From positions 124,155-188,154 of the forward strand of contig NZ_LIUT01000008.1 in assembly GCF_001277345.1 (NCBI RefSeq): DNA of 64,000 bases, given 5' to 3'. The stretch comes from Paenibacillus solani. GTDB taxonomy: Bacteria > Bacillota > Bacilli > Paenibacillales > Paenibacillaceae. The translations under genes were made by a program, and so were the position numbers. A model generated the notes under the pieces. The model was not told the origin of the DNA, did no database searches, and was given only the letters and a program-made list of their open reading frames with translations. This document shows, one piece after another, positions 34,641 to 43,825 of this stretch; positions within the stretch are counted from its first letter, which is position 1, and every line of letters begins with the position of its first letter.

Positions 34641-34925
34641 ATGCGCAAATATGAAGTGATGTACATTATTCGTCCTGATATTGAACAAGAAGCTGTTCAA
34701 GCTGCAGTCGATAAATTCCAAGGCATCATCTCCAACGGCGGAGAAATTACAAAGCATGACGTAATGGGTAAACGCCGTCTTGCGTATGAGATCAAGAAAT
34801 TCCGTGATGGCGTATTCGTTCTGGTAAACTTCAACGCAACACCTGAAGTTGTAGCTGAACTTGAGCGTCTCATGAAGATTTCTGACGAAGTTATTCGTTA
34901 TCTCATCACGAACGACGTTGCTTAA
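34641..34925 (+). CDS. rpsF: 30S ribosomal protein S6
   Basis: The 94-residue S6 starts MRKYEVMYIIRPDIEQEA and contains KHDVMGKRRLAYEIKKFRDG, both diagnostic. I place the start at ATG 34641 after AAGGAGGTGAAACAT; the longer open frame upstream is non-coding. It is first in the rpsF-ssb-rpsR operon, which is standard in Firmicutes. Confidence 0.98.
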   Translation: MRKYEVMYIIRPDIEQEAVQAAVDKFQGIISNGGEITKHDVMGKRRLAYEIKKFRDGVFVLVNFNATPEVVAELERLMKISDEVIRYLITNDVA

Positions 34926-34974
34926 TACGTGAAAAAAACTTTGTAATTGATTTCGTTCTAAGGAGGGGATTGGA

Positions 34975-35463
34975 TTGTTGAACCGTGTCATTTTGATTGG
35001 CCGACTGACTAAGGATCCCGAGCTGCGTTATACTCCTTCAGGTGTTGCTGTAACGCAATTTACACTTGCTGTCGATCGTCCGTTTACTGGACAAGGCGGG
35101 GAGCGCGAAGCGGATTTCATTCCGGTCGTGACCTGGAGACAGCTTGCGGAGACTTGTGCAAACTATCTGCGTAAAGGCCGTCTGACGGCTGTAGAAGGGC
35201 GCATTCAAGTGCGGAATTACGAGAATAACGAAGGTAAGCGTGTATACGTCACCGAAGTCATTGCCGATAATGTTCGCTTCTTGGAGTCAAACCGTGAAAC
35301 AAGCGGTGGCGGAGGAAATCGTGAGGAATCATCGCTTAGCGGAGGAAGCAATAGCAGTGGCGGAAACCGTGGGAACAATAACAACTCGCGAAACAACAAT
35401 CAGGATCCTTTTTCCGATGAAGGAAAACCGATCGATATTTCGGATGATGATTTGCCATTTTAA
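34975..35463 (+). CDS. ssb: Single-stranded DNA-binding protein
   Basis: The 162-residue SSB has an OB-fold in the first 110 residues (LNRVILIGRLTKDPELRYTP). A glycine, serine and asparagine-rich linker follows, and the acidic tip DISDDDLPF that docks partner proteins. The start is TTG, with AAGGAGGGG upstream; a second TTG is adjacent, so the first residue is uncertain by one codon. It is second in the rpsF-ssb-rpsR operon. Confidence 0.97.
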   Translation: MLNRVILIGRLTKDPELRYTPSGVAVTQFTLAVDRPFTGQGGEREADFIPVVTWRQLAETCANYLRKGRLTAVEGRIQVRNYENNEGKRVYVTEVIADNVRFLESNRETSGGGGNREESSLSGGSNSSGGNRGNNNNSRNNNQDPFSDEGKPIDISDDDLPF

Positions 35464-35484
35464 TACGGAAAGGACTGACAACAC

Positions 35485-35757
35485 ATGGCTTTTAAACAAA
35501 GAGAAGGCGGAGACAACGACAAAAGACCGGCACGCCGTGGCGGCCGCAACAAGCGTCGTAAAGTATGTTTCTTCACTGTGAACAAAATTACTCACATTGA
35601 CTATAAAGATACAGACCTGCTCAAGAAATTCATCAGCGAGCGCGGAAAAATCTTGCCTCGTCGTGTAACAGGTACTAGCGCTAAATATCAGCGTGCCCTG
35701 ACGATTGCGATCAAACGCTCCCGTCAAATCGCATTGCTTCCATACACAACGGAGTAA
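35485..35757 (+). CDS. rpsR: 30S ribosomal protein S18
   Basis: The 90-residue S18 has the central IDYKDTDLLKKFISERGKIL block and the RRVTGTSAKYQRALTIAIKR block. The start ATG follows GGAAAGGAC. It is the last gene of the rpsF-ssb-rpsR operon, and a strong terminator follows. Confidence 0.98.
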   Translation: MAFKQREGGDNDKRPARRGGRNKRRKVCFFTVNKITHIDYKDTDLLKKFISERGKILPRRVTGTSAKYQRALTIAIKRSRQIALLPYTTE

Positions 35758-35771
35758 TCCTTGTGTGCAAG

Positions 35772-35805
35772 CAGCCCAGCCATAAAAGGCTGGGCTGTTT
35801 TTTTG
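35772..35805 (+). terminator. rpsF-ssb-rpsR terminator
   Basis: CAGCCCAGCC (35772-35781) pairs perfectly with GGCTGGGCTG (35788-35797) around a 6-base loop, followed by TTTTTTTTG. Confidence 0.9.
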
Positions 35806-36416
35806 TTTCAATCCAAAGCTGAATCGGAGTGTCTCTACAGAAGAATCATGTCTCCTCATAGTGGACAAATACAGAACTTATAAATCATACATAATACGAT
35901 AATAGAGTAAAGCTTTCCAGTTTTAAAGTCATGAATTCTTGTCTGTAATAAGTGGACATTGTCTATTGTAAGCAATACATGAGTGAATATCATGTAGGGC
36001 ATTTATGAGTTAAAAATAATGCCGGATCGACCTTAAAACGAGGTGGACGAAAAAAGTTTCTTCTATTATATATAGGTACTTATTAGAGATGCCTTGAAAA
36101 GAAGGAAGGCCTGTTCCTTCTTTAATCAATATAGATGAAGCAATAATTCAATAATAAGATGGTTTGCAGAGCTTAAACGATCCTTTCCTTAAGAAAAACG
36201 ATGTCTATCTGATACATACATAATGAACGCGCGCGATGACGCCGGGGGCACCACAGAGAACAAGCAAATAATAAAAAAGGATAAAACCCTAAAGCGTAGT
36301 GGTGTCCACCACTGACATACACTTATTAATCTAATCTCATTCTGAAATTTGGACTTCATATTATGCATATTCCTCCTCCATTATCCAAACGATAAGGGAA
36401 AAAGGAGGACGTTTGT
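35806..36416. other. AT-rich non-coding gap before the SRAP gene
   Basis: About 610 bases without a supportable gene. Visible structures are a 10-bp hairpin AAAGAAGGAA with TTCCTTCTTT near 36102-36125 that could terminate either strand, and a palindrome AGTGGTG..CACCACT near 36298-36313. I see no tRNA, riboswitch core or repeat family. The SRAP promoter must lie near its right end. Confidence 0.5.
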
Positions 36417-37091
36417 ATGTGCAGAAGATTCTCGCTGTCCGCAGCACTCGAGGAAGTAAATGAGCGTTTTCAAATCAACCGGGTGATGTATTACTATAAG
36501 AGCCGATACAACATCAGTCCGACTCAAACCATGCCTGTTATCATTCAGCAACAGGGAGAGCGAGTACTCGATGAATATCGTTGGGGGCTTGTTCCCTATT
36601 GGGGGAAGAATTCGGTTAATGCGGATATTACAACAGTTGATCAGAATCCTACCTACCGAAAAGCGATTGACAGAAGACGCTGTGTAATTCCTTGCAACGG
36701 TCTCTACTACTGGAGAACGGTTGGTAAACGAAGTTATGCGGTAAGGACCATGATTGGAGATAATGAAATATTCGGTATGGCGGGATTGTACGAGACTTGG
36801 CGGGATGCCAGAGGAAACGAGATGAGAACCTGTACTGTGCTGATGACGGAAGCCAATGAAGCGATTCGGGAATTTGAAACAAGGATGCCGGCCATTCTGT
36901 CCGAAGACCAGGTGAATAAATGGCTCGACCCTGAGCTTCAGGGCATACAATCGCTTTATTCACTGCTTAACCCTTACCGGGGACAGATGCGGATCTATCC
37001 AGTGACTCCGCTAGTGGCAGATGACTCTCATGATCATCAGCAGTGCATTGAAGAAATGGATTTAAAACTTGCTTGGGTCAAGAGTCTGTAG
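36417..37091 (+). CDS. Divergent SOS-response-associated peptidase family (SRAP/YedK-like) protein
   Basis: A 224-residue SRAP-fold protein. Active SRAP enzymes form a DNA-protein crosslink at abasic sites through Cys2, helped by Asn, Glu and His. Cys2 (MCRRF) and an Asn at residue 68 (SVNAD) are present. The usual FYEW glutamate is replaced by tyrosine at about residue 98 (LYYW), and the usual HDRMP histidine is replaced by glutamate at about residue 154 (FETRMP). The familiar RWGLVPYWGK and WLDPE segments are intact. It may shield abasic sites with altered chemistry, or have a different role. The ATG follows AAAAAGGAGG. Confidence 0.85.
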   Translation: MCRRFSLSAALEEVNERFQINRVMYYYKSRYNISPTQTMPVIIQQQGERVLDEYRWGLVPYWGKNSVNADITTVDQNPTYRKAIDRRRCVIPCNGLYYWRTVGKRSYAVRTMIGDNEIFGMAGLYETWRDARGNEMRTCTVLMTEANEAIREFETRMPAILSEDQVNKWLDPELQGIQSLYSLLNPYRGQMRIYPVTPLVADDSHDHQQCIEEMDLKLAWVKSL

Positions 37092-37144
37092 CCCGCCACA
37101 GCCAAGGGAACCCGATTGATCGGTCAGAGATAAAATTGAACATG

Positions 37145-37182
37145 AAAGCAATCCGGAATGGAAGTTCGGGTTGCTTTTTTTG
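37145..37182 (+). terminator. terminator after the SRAP gene
   Basis: AAAGCAATCCGGA pairs with TTCGGGTTGCTTT, with one G-U pair, around a short loop, followed by TTTTTTTG. Confidence 0.8.
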
Positions 37183-37927
37183 TTGCAATGAGAAGGGAGG
37201 ATAAATGCTGGGACCTCTATCTCTTCCAGGAGAAACATCAAAATGAGGAAATCGTCTTAGTTGAAAAATGCAGCAGTGAGGAATTGATTATTCGCTATAG
37301 GACGGTAGATGGAGCGTAGGGGAAAATAGCCAGCATGGAAAATCCGTCATTTATACACTATAGCAGGCATATGGTTAAGATAATATATTACATTAATAAA
37401 ACGATCCGGCCTCTATTTAAGGAAACAGGTAGCATCCGTGTTATATTTTATTACATATATACAGCATTTCAAGCCGTTTCGAAAGGGAATTCAAAGTAAA
37501 TGCGTAAATAATGTGATTGATCATTACATAATTGTGGCAAAGGATTGAGCGTTTATGGAAATAAATTGTTAATATTTATGAATATTACATACATTTTCAG
37601 TAAACAGAGGATATCCCACGGAAAGAAACTAAATAATTAACCACGAAAACGACATTAAAAACAAGATTTTTGAGAAAAACGAAAAAAAGTAATTGACGTT
37701 ACCTAAATTTACACGTATCATAACATTAATTTTATAGGCAAGTAGATAATGCTAGAGACTTTGGCACTAATTGACCAATGGTATATTTTCTGTAAAACTT
37801 TCAAGTTCTTTCATCATGCGATGACACCCGAGAAGTTTTAGAGCAAATACCGAAATTATTTAAGGATGATTTCAATATTCGTCCTGATAATTTATATGCA
37901 ACAACACTTTTTAAGAGGAGGATTCGC
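37183..37927. other. AT-rich upstream region of the oligopeptide transporter operon
   Basis: About 745 bases of strongly A/T-rich DNA with no supportable gene. It must carry the oppA promoter and any nutrient-responsive operators, but none stands out; CodY-like or catabolite sites would be natural candidates and were not clearly seen. No riboswitch core was recognised. Confidence 0.5.
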
Positions 37928-39694
37928 ATGAAGAAAAGAATGTCACTCCTGCTGGCTCTCATGCTTCTGACCATCACGGTTCTAGCAGCATGCGGCGGCG
38001 GGAAAACAGCAGAACAGCCACCAAGTCAAGGGGAGCAGCAAGAAACACCACCAGCTGAAGGCAATGGCGAAGAGACTAAAGAACCGCCAGCTGAAGGCGA
38101 AGACGCAGGCCAAGGTTATTTCAAAGCAGAAGATCCATCTGCTAACCCAAAAGCAGCATTAAATCGTAAAGATACGCTTGTAGTTGGTATGACAGCACCC
38201 AAAGGGGTATTTAATCCATTCTACATGCAAACAGCCTACGACCGTTATGTTGTAGACGCTATCTTTGATCAATTCTTCGCTCTGAACGGGGATGGAACTT
38301 ATAGTAATCGCCTAGCTGAGAGTGTTGAAGTATCCGAAGACAAATTGAAATACACGTTCAAACTGAAGCCAGGTGTGACTTACTCTAATGGCGACCCAGT
38401 TACTGTAAAAGACTATGCTTTCGCTATGAAAGTTTATCATGACAAGAGCTACGACGGTCAATCTGACCTACTGTCCGTTCACATTAAAGGCGGAAAAGAG
38501 TATAACGAAGGCAAAGCGGACGATATCTCCGGTATTAAAGTCATCGATGACAATACCATTGAAATCGAAGTTACAGAAGCGAATGCAATGACCAAGGATA
38601 ATCTGGGTACTGTGTATTTTGCTCCAGAATCCGTTTATGGCAAAGGTTACAAGCAAGGCAACCTGGAGTACATGAAAGACCTGCATGCCAAGCCAGTCGG
38701 CAGTGGTCAATATGTACTGAAGAACTTCTCTCCTGGACAAGAGGTAGTATTGGAAGCTAATCCTAACTATTTCTTGGGTGTACCAAAAATTAAGAACGTC
38801 ATCTACAAGACTACAACCGATGAAACCAAATTGGCTATGTTCCAATCCGGTGAAATCGATATGGATATGGTTACTGTTAACGAAGATAATGTAGAAGCTT
38901 TGAAAGAGATGGGCTTCTTGGATATTAATATTTTCCCAACGAATGGCTACGGCTATGTTGCACTGAACCATAAAGATCCTAAATTCCAAGATGTTAAAGT
39001 TCGTCAGGCTCTGCTCTACGGTTTGAACCGTGCTGAAATTGTTGAAATCATTTATGGCCCATATGCGAACGTAATCAATGTTCCACAATCCAGTGAATCA
39101 TGGGCTTACACAAATGAAGGTATTGAACCGTATGAATTTGATATCGAGAAAGCGAAGCAGCTTCTTGATGAAGCAGGCTGGGTACCAGGTGCGGATGGCA
39201 TTCGCGAAAAAGACGGCAAGAAACTCGATATTCACTTCTCTGCAACGGCTGACAACCCGGTAATAGATGCACTGATTCCGATCATGACACAGAACTACCA
39301 AGAACTCGGTATCAAATTGACAACAGAGACTCTGGACTTTAATGCGATCATGGATAAAAAGGATAAAGGCGAGTTCGAAATGTTCTTTGCTGCATGGGGC
39401 TTGACTCCAGATCCAGACTCCACCGTATATATTACGGACGGACAGCAAAATGACATTGGATTCTCCAGCCCTGAATATGATGCTGCTATGAAGAAAGGTC
39501 TGAACGCCTTTGACCTGGAAGAGCGTAAAGCGGCTTATGCAGAAGCATATCAAGCGCTGAACAAGAACGTTCCGGATCTTCCGATCTATCAAAGACGTGA
39601 CGCATGGACCATCAACTCCAGATTGAGCGGCGTTGATATCACACCTTACAAAAACTTTGCAGTTGATCTGTACAAAGCAGAAATTCAACAATAG
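37928..39694 (+). CDS. oppA: Oligopeptide ABC transporter substrate-binding lipoprotein
   Basis: A 588-residue family 5 solute-binding protein that captures peptides outside the membrane and hands them to the permease. A lipoprotein signal peptide ends LAAC near residue 21. A low-complexity Gln/Pro/Glu linker follows. The FNPFYMQTAYDRYVVDAIFD segment and the C-terminal PDLPIYQRRDAWTI segment are typical of OppA/DppA. Peptide length preference cannot be told from sequence; AppA or DppA are alternatives. AGGAGG lies 6 bases upstream. It is the first and probably most expressed gene of a five-gene operon. Confidence 0.9.
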   Translation: MKKRMSLLLALMLLTITVLAACGGGKTAEQPPSQGEQQETPPAEGNGEETKEPPAEGEDAGQGYFKAEDPSANPKAALNRKDTLVVGMTAPKGVFNPFYMQTAYDRYVVDAIFDQFFALNGDGTYSNRLAESVEVSEDKLKYTFKLKPGVTYSNGDPVTVKDYAFAMKVYHDKSYDGQSDLLSVHIKGGKEYNEGKADDISGIKVIDDNTIEIEVTEANAMTKDNLGTVYFAPESVYGKGYKQGNLEYMKDLHAKPVGSGQYVLKNFSPGQEVVLEANPNYFLGVPKIKNVIYKTTTDETKLAMFQSGEIDMDMVTVNEDNVEALKEMGFLDINIFPTNGYGYVALNHKDPKFQDVKVRQALLYGLNRAEIVEIIYGPYANVINVPQSSESWAYTNEGIEPYEFDIEKAKQLLDEAGWVPGADGIREKDGKKLDIHFSATADNPVIDALIPIMTQNYQELGIKLTTETLDFNAIMDKKDKGEFEMFFAAWGLTPDPDSTVYITDGQQNDIGFSSPEYDAAMKKGLNAFDLEERKAAYAEAYQALNKNVPDLPIYQRRDAWTINSRLSGVDITPYKNFAVDLYKAEIQQ

Positions 39695-39704
39695 CATCAG
39701 GAAC

Positions 39705-39736
39705 CATATGCTCAGCTCGCAAGAGCTGGGCATATG
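39705..39736 (+). other. 14-bp hairpin between oppA and oppB
   Basis: CATATGCTCAGCTC pairs with GAGCTGGGCATATG around GCAA, with one G-U pair, and no U-run follows. It lies right after the oppA stop. Such hairpins commonly protect the upstream mRNA and give the binding protein a higher level than the permease genes. Confidence 0.75.
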
Positions 39737-39760
39737 CACTTATAAGCCGGGAGGAATATT

Positions 39761-40723
39761 ATGAAGCAGTACATTATCCGGAGGCTGCTGCAGATCATCC
39801 CGACCTTGATCGGGATTTCGATTATCATATTTGCCATATCATCTTTAGTGCCAGGTGATTATATCACTGCAGTGGATAACCCGACGATGACTGCTGAAAA
39901 AGCAGCTCAGCTTCGGGAAATTTATGGTTTAGATAAGCCCCCTGTAGAACGTTATTTTACATGGGTTGGCAATATGTTAAAGGGTAATCTCGGAGATTCC
40001 CTTGTGCACAAACAACCGGTTACAACCGTAATGAATAATTACGTATGGAATTCATTTTTTATTGCGATTTTCGCTTTAATTTTCAGTTGGATTATAGCTA
40101 CATTTGCTGGGGTCTTCTCGGCGAAGTTTCAGTACTCATTATTCGATAAGATCGTAACTCTGGTAATCTTCTTGTGTATGTCACTGCCTTCTTTCTTTAT
40201 CGGACTCCTCTTCATCAAGTTTTTTGCCTTGGATTTAGGATGGTTCCCTGTTGGCAGCATGAAGACTTCAGGATTGAATGGAAGCACATGGGATCAACTG
40301 GTCGATATTGCATGGCATATGGTCATGCCAGTTACTGTGCTTACGATGCTGAGCACAGGCGGTTTGACGCGATATTTCCGTACAAGCATGCTGGAGGTTA
40401 TCCGTCAGGATTACATCCGAACAGCCCGTGCAAAGGGATTGAAGGAACGTACGGTAATATTCAAGCATGCGCTTCGCAATGCGATGCTGCCTGCAATAAC
40501 TCTCATGGGCTTTGAACTCCCGTCCTTGTTTGGCGGAGCTATCATCATGGAGAAGATTTTCATCTGGCCTGGGGTCGGTCAAGTTTATCTGGAATCGATC
40601 AATATGCGGGACTATCCGTTCATGCTTGGTTTCACAGTATTCATATCCGTACTGACACTTCTGGGCAACCTGTTGTCTGACGTTCTGTATGGAGCTGCTG
40701 ATCCAAGAATTCGCTTAAAGTAG
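39761..40723 (+). CDS. oppB: Oligopeptide ABC transporter permease OppB
   Basis: A 320-residue inner-membrane permease with about six hydrophobic segments. The N-terminus YIIRRLLQIIPTLIGISII is typical of OppB/DppB. The EAA-like coupling loop, YIRTARAKGLKERTVIFKHA, lies near residue 215. GGGAGG precedes the ATG. It follows oppA after 66 bases that hold a hairpin, and oppC after 12 bases. Confidence 0.93.
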   Translation: MKQYIIRRLLQIIPTLIGISIIIFAISSLVPGDYITAVDNPTMTAEKAAQLREIYGLDKPPVERYFTWVGNMLKGNLGDSLVHKQPVTTVMNNYVWNSFFIAIFALIFSWIIATFAGVFSAKFQYSLFDKIVTLVIFLCMSLPSFFIGLLFIKFFALDLGWFPVGSMKTSGLNGSTWDQLVDIAWHMVMPVTVLTMLSTGGLTRYFRTSMLEVIRQDYIRTARAKGLKERTVIFKHALRNAMLPAITLMGFELPSLFGGAIIMEKIFIWPGVGQVYLESINMRDYPFMLGFTVFISVLTLLGNLLSDVLYGAADPRIRLK

Positions 40724-40735
40724 GAGGAGATTCAA

Positions 40736-41659
40736 TTGTCCGCAGAGACTGCACCATTAAAAACGAATCTACCAGTTCCGAAGAAGCGGCCGGATTCCCC
40801 GTGGCGAATTGCGATTCGCCGTTTTGCCAGAAACCGTCTTGCTGTTATCGGACTTTTTATCGTTGTATTTATGTTTTTACTCTGTTTTATTGGCCCACAT
40901 TTTTCACCTTATGATCTGTACGATTACAATAAGCTCGATAAGAACTTGCCTCCTAGCTCGAAATATTGGCTGGGCACCGATAAGCTGGGGCGCGACATCC
41001 TGCTGCGCATGATGCTTGCAGGCCAGATATCTCTTTTGGTGGGGCTTGTTGCGACAAGCATTTCGGTCATCATCGGAGCAACCATGGGAGCTTTAGCGGG
41101 TTTTTATCGTAAATGGGTGGACACGCTGATTATGCGTATTGCTGATATTTTTATGGCACTGCCTACACTGCCGATCCTGATTATCCTAGGTGCGATCTTG
41201 TCGGACCTGAAGGTGGAGCCATCGGATCGTATCTATTACTTGATGCTGATTATCGGGGTGCTCGGCTGGAGTAGTATATCCCGTCTCGTTCGCGGTCAAA
41301 TCTTAGGACTCCGCGAGCAGGAGTTTATGCAAGCGACCGAAGCTTTAGGGCTCAAAGATCGCCGGAAAATCTTCCGTCATCTGCTTCCTAACACGATTCC
41401 GATCATTATCGTATCGGCAACCTTAGGGGTAGCAGGGGCGATTATTTTTGAATCTTCACTAAGCTTTCTTGGAATCGGTGTTGTTCCACCTACACCGTCA
41501 TGGGGAAATATGATCTCTTCCGCCAACAATCTCATTGACTTCCGCAAACGGCCATGGCTATGGATTCCACCAGGGATGTGTATTCTTGTTACCGTGGTTG
41601 CGATTAACTTGATCGGTGACGGGCTTCGCGACGCGCTTGACCCGAAAATGAAGAAGTAG
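40736..41659 (+). CDS. oppC: Oligopeptide ABC transporter permease OppC
   Basis: A 307-residue permease, partner of OppB. The OppC/DppC N-terminal block SPWRIAIRRFARNRLAVIGL and the coupling-loop segment FMQATEALGLKDRRKIFRH are present. It has about six membrane helices. The start is TTG 40736 after GGAGGAGATTCAA. It is followed by oppD after 11 bases. Confidence 0.93.
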   Translation: MSAETAPLKTNLPVPKKRPDSPWRIAIRRFARNRLAVIGLFIVVFMFLLCFIGPHFSPYDLYDYNKLDKNLPPSSKYWLGTDKLGRDILLRMMLAGQISLLVGLVATSISVIIGATMGALAGFYRKWVDTLIMRIADIFMALPTLPILIILGAILSDLKVEPSDRIYYLMLIIGVLGWSSISRLVRGQILGLREQEFMQATEALGLKDRRKIFRHLLPNTIPIIIVSATLGVAGAIIFESSLSFLGIGVVPPTPSWGNMISSANNLIDFRKRPWLWIPPGMCILVTVVAINLIGDGLRDALDPKMKK

Positions 41660-41670
41660 GAGATGCGAAT

Positions 41671-42645
41671 ATGGCAAAAGATTTAGTAGAATTTCGTAAT
41701 TTAAAAACGCATTTTCAAACCTCCGCAGGTACCGTGAAAGCCGTCGACGATGTAAGCTTTACCATCCGTGAAGGTGAAACACTGTGCGTGGTAGGCGAGT
41801 CAGGCTGTGGTAAGAGTGTGACAGCCATGTCTCTTATGCGTTTAATTGATACGCCTCCGGTAGGCGGAGAAATACTGTACGAAGGCAAAGACCTGCTCAA
41901 GATGAGCAAGCGCGAGATGAGTTTTATACGCGGTAATGATATCGCTATGATATTCCAGGAGCCGATGACCTCGCTCAACCCGGTATTAACGATCGGGGAG
42001 CAGATTGTTGAGCCTATTCTGCTGCATCAGCTTGTTGATCGGAAAGAGGCCAAAAAACGCGCCATCGATCTGATCAATCTGGTCGGCATTCCGCGTGCGG
42101 AGAAGATTTTCGATTCTTATCCGCATGAGCTCAGCGGCGGTATGCGCCAAAGGATCATGATCGCTATTGCGCTCAGCTGTAATCCGAAGCTGCTGATCGC
42201 AGATGAGCCGACAACCGCGCTGGACGTTACGATTCAGGCACAGATCCTAGATCTGATGCGGGATATCAAAGAAAAGCTGAATACGTCCATTATGCTGATT
42301 ACGCATGATCTTGGTGTTGTAGCCGAGATGGCGGATTATGTTGTTGTTATGTATGCTGGGAAGGTTATTGAAGAAGCACCTGTTATTGAGCTCTTCAAGG
42401 AGCCGAAGCATCCATACACGAAGGGACTTTTGAAAGCGAAGCCGGTCATTAATCAGACACAGGAACGACTGTATTCCATTCCGGGACAGGTACCAAACCC
42501 GGTGGATCTTGGAGACAACTGTCATTTCCATGATCGCTGCGAGTTCTGTATGCAGATCTGTAAAGAGAAAACGCCTCCGCTCGGTACCGATCCTAACGGC
42601 CACAAGGTCGCTTGCTGGTTGTATGAAGAGGAGGGGAAAGCATAA
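41671..42645 (+). CDS. oppD: Oligopeptide ABC transporter ATPase OppD
   Basis: A 324-residue ABC ATPase. Walker A is GESGCGKSVTAMS, the signature is LSGGMRQRIMIAIAL and Walker B is LLIADEPTTALDV. The C-terminal oligopeptide-type extension has five cysteines (NCHFHDRCEFCMQICKE and ACWLY). Such a cluster has been reported to bind an iron-sulfur cluster in some DppD proteins. Its stop overlaps the oppF start by one base (TAATG). Confidence 0.94.
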   Translation: MAKDLVEFRNLKTHFQTSAGTVKAVDDVSFTIREGETLCVVGESGCGKSVTAMSLMRLIDTPPVGGEILYEGKDLLKMSKREMSFIRGNDIAMIFQEPMTSLNPVLTIGEQIVEPILLHQLVDRKEAKKRAIDLINLVGIPRAEKIFDSYPHELSGGMRQRIMIAIALSCNPKLLIADEPTTALDVTIQAQILDLMRDIKEKLNTSIMLITHDLGVVAEMADYVVVMYAGKVIEEAPVIELFKEPKHPYTKGLLKAKPVINQTQERLYSIPGQVPNPVDLGDNCHFHDRCEFCMQICKEKTPPLGTDPNGHKVACWLYEEEGKA

Positions 42646-43610
42646 TGAGTCAGGCATTAATTGAAGTTGACGGTTTGAAAAAATACTTTCCCATCACCGG
42701 CGGCGTCTTCCAACGGACGGTCGGAAATGTCAGAGCCGTTGATGGGGTCAGCTTTTCCATCAACAAGGGAGAATCCTTCGGGCTTGTAGGTGAATCCGGC
42801 TGTGGCAAGAGCACCATTGGACGGACGATCCTTCGCTTGCTGGAGAAGACGGAAGGTAAAGTGATCTTTAACGGTCAGGATATCCATTCATTATCCAAGA
42901 CCAAAATGCGCGAAATGCGTCCCAAGATGCAGATCGTGTTCCAGGATCCATTCAGTTCCCTGAACCCGAGAATTAAGGTAGGCGAGGCTATCGGTGAAGC
43001 ATTAATCGACCATGGCTTGGTTAACCGCCGGGAACTTAAAGACCGTGTTATCGAAACACTTGAGATTTGCGGTCTTGCCGCTTATCACTATGATCGTTAT
43101 CCGCATGAGTTCTCTGGTGGACAGCGCCAACGGATCGGGATTGCCCGTGCGTTGATTCTGAACCCTGAATTTATTGTAGCGGATGAGCCAGTATCTGCAT
43201 TGGATGTTTCGATCCAAGCGCAGATCATCAACTTGCTCAGTGATTTGCAGCGTGAGAAGCAGCTGACCTACTTGTTCATTTCTCATGACCTCAGCGTGGT
43301 TGAGCATTTGTGCAACCGAATTGGGGTTATGTATCTGGGCTCGATGGTAGAAATGGCTAGCAAGGAAGAATTGTTCCGCAATCCGCTGCATCCATATACC
43401 AAAGCACTGCTGTCAGCGGTGCCGGTACCGGATCCAACTTTGAAGCGCGATCGGATCGTACTCAAGGGCGACATTCCTAGCCCGGCGAATCCGCCATCTG
43501 GCTGCAAGTTCCATACTCGCTGTCCGCTGGCTTCAGACCTGTGTAAACAGCAAGTGCCGGAATACCGCGATGTAGGCAATGACCACTTTGTTGCTTGTCA
43601 CTACGCGTAA
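42645..43610 (+). CDS. oppF: Oligopeptide ABC transporter ATPase OppF
   Basis: A 321-residue ABC ATPase that pairs with OppD. Walker A GESGCGKSTIGRTILRL, signature FSGGQRQRIGIARAL and Walker B FIVADEPVSALDV are complete. The C-terminal Cys-rich tail (GCKFHTRCPLASDLC) is shorter than in OppD. It overlaps oppD by one base and ends the operon, followed by a terminator. Confidence 0.94.
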   Translation: MSQALIEVDGLKKYFPITGGVFQRTVGNVRAVDGVSFSINKGESFGLVGESGCGKSTIGRTILRLLEKTEGKVIFNGQDIHSLSKTKMREMRPKMQIVFQDPFSSLNPRIKVGEAIGEALIDHGLVNRRELKDRVIETLEICGLAAYHYDRYPHEFSGGQRQRIGIARALILNPEFIVADEPVSALDVSIQAQIINLLSDLQREKQLTYLFISHDLSVVEHLCNRIGVMYLGSMVEMASKEELFRNPLHPYTKALLSAVPVPDPTLKRDRIVLKGDIPSPANPPSGCKFHTRCPLASDLCKQQVPEYRDVGNDHFVACHYA

Positions 43611-43672
43611 TAGGATTCTTCTGACCCAGGTTGTAAATGGGATAATAGAGTACTAGAGTTATCATATTCATA

Positions 43673-43712
43673 AGAGGACTTCCTCCGTCTGCGGACGGGC
43701 GGGGTCCTTTTC
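43673..43712 (+). terminator. opp operon terminator
   Basis: AGGACTTCCTCCGTC pairs imperfectly with GACGGGCGGGGTCCT around TGCG and is followed by TTTTCG. Confidence 0.75.
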
Positions 43713-43825
43713 GTTATTTTGATGTGCTGTAATTGAGCTTACAGAAATTTCTAGATAAATATTTTCAAAAAAAAGCAGACCAAAAGCCCTTTTCATCCGT
43801 CTATTATTATGGAGGGCTAAATTCT

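Noticed and set aside
35329..35868. 179-codon minus-strand frame opposite ssb and rpsR
   Set aside because: It is antisense to two conserved genes and crosses their terminator.
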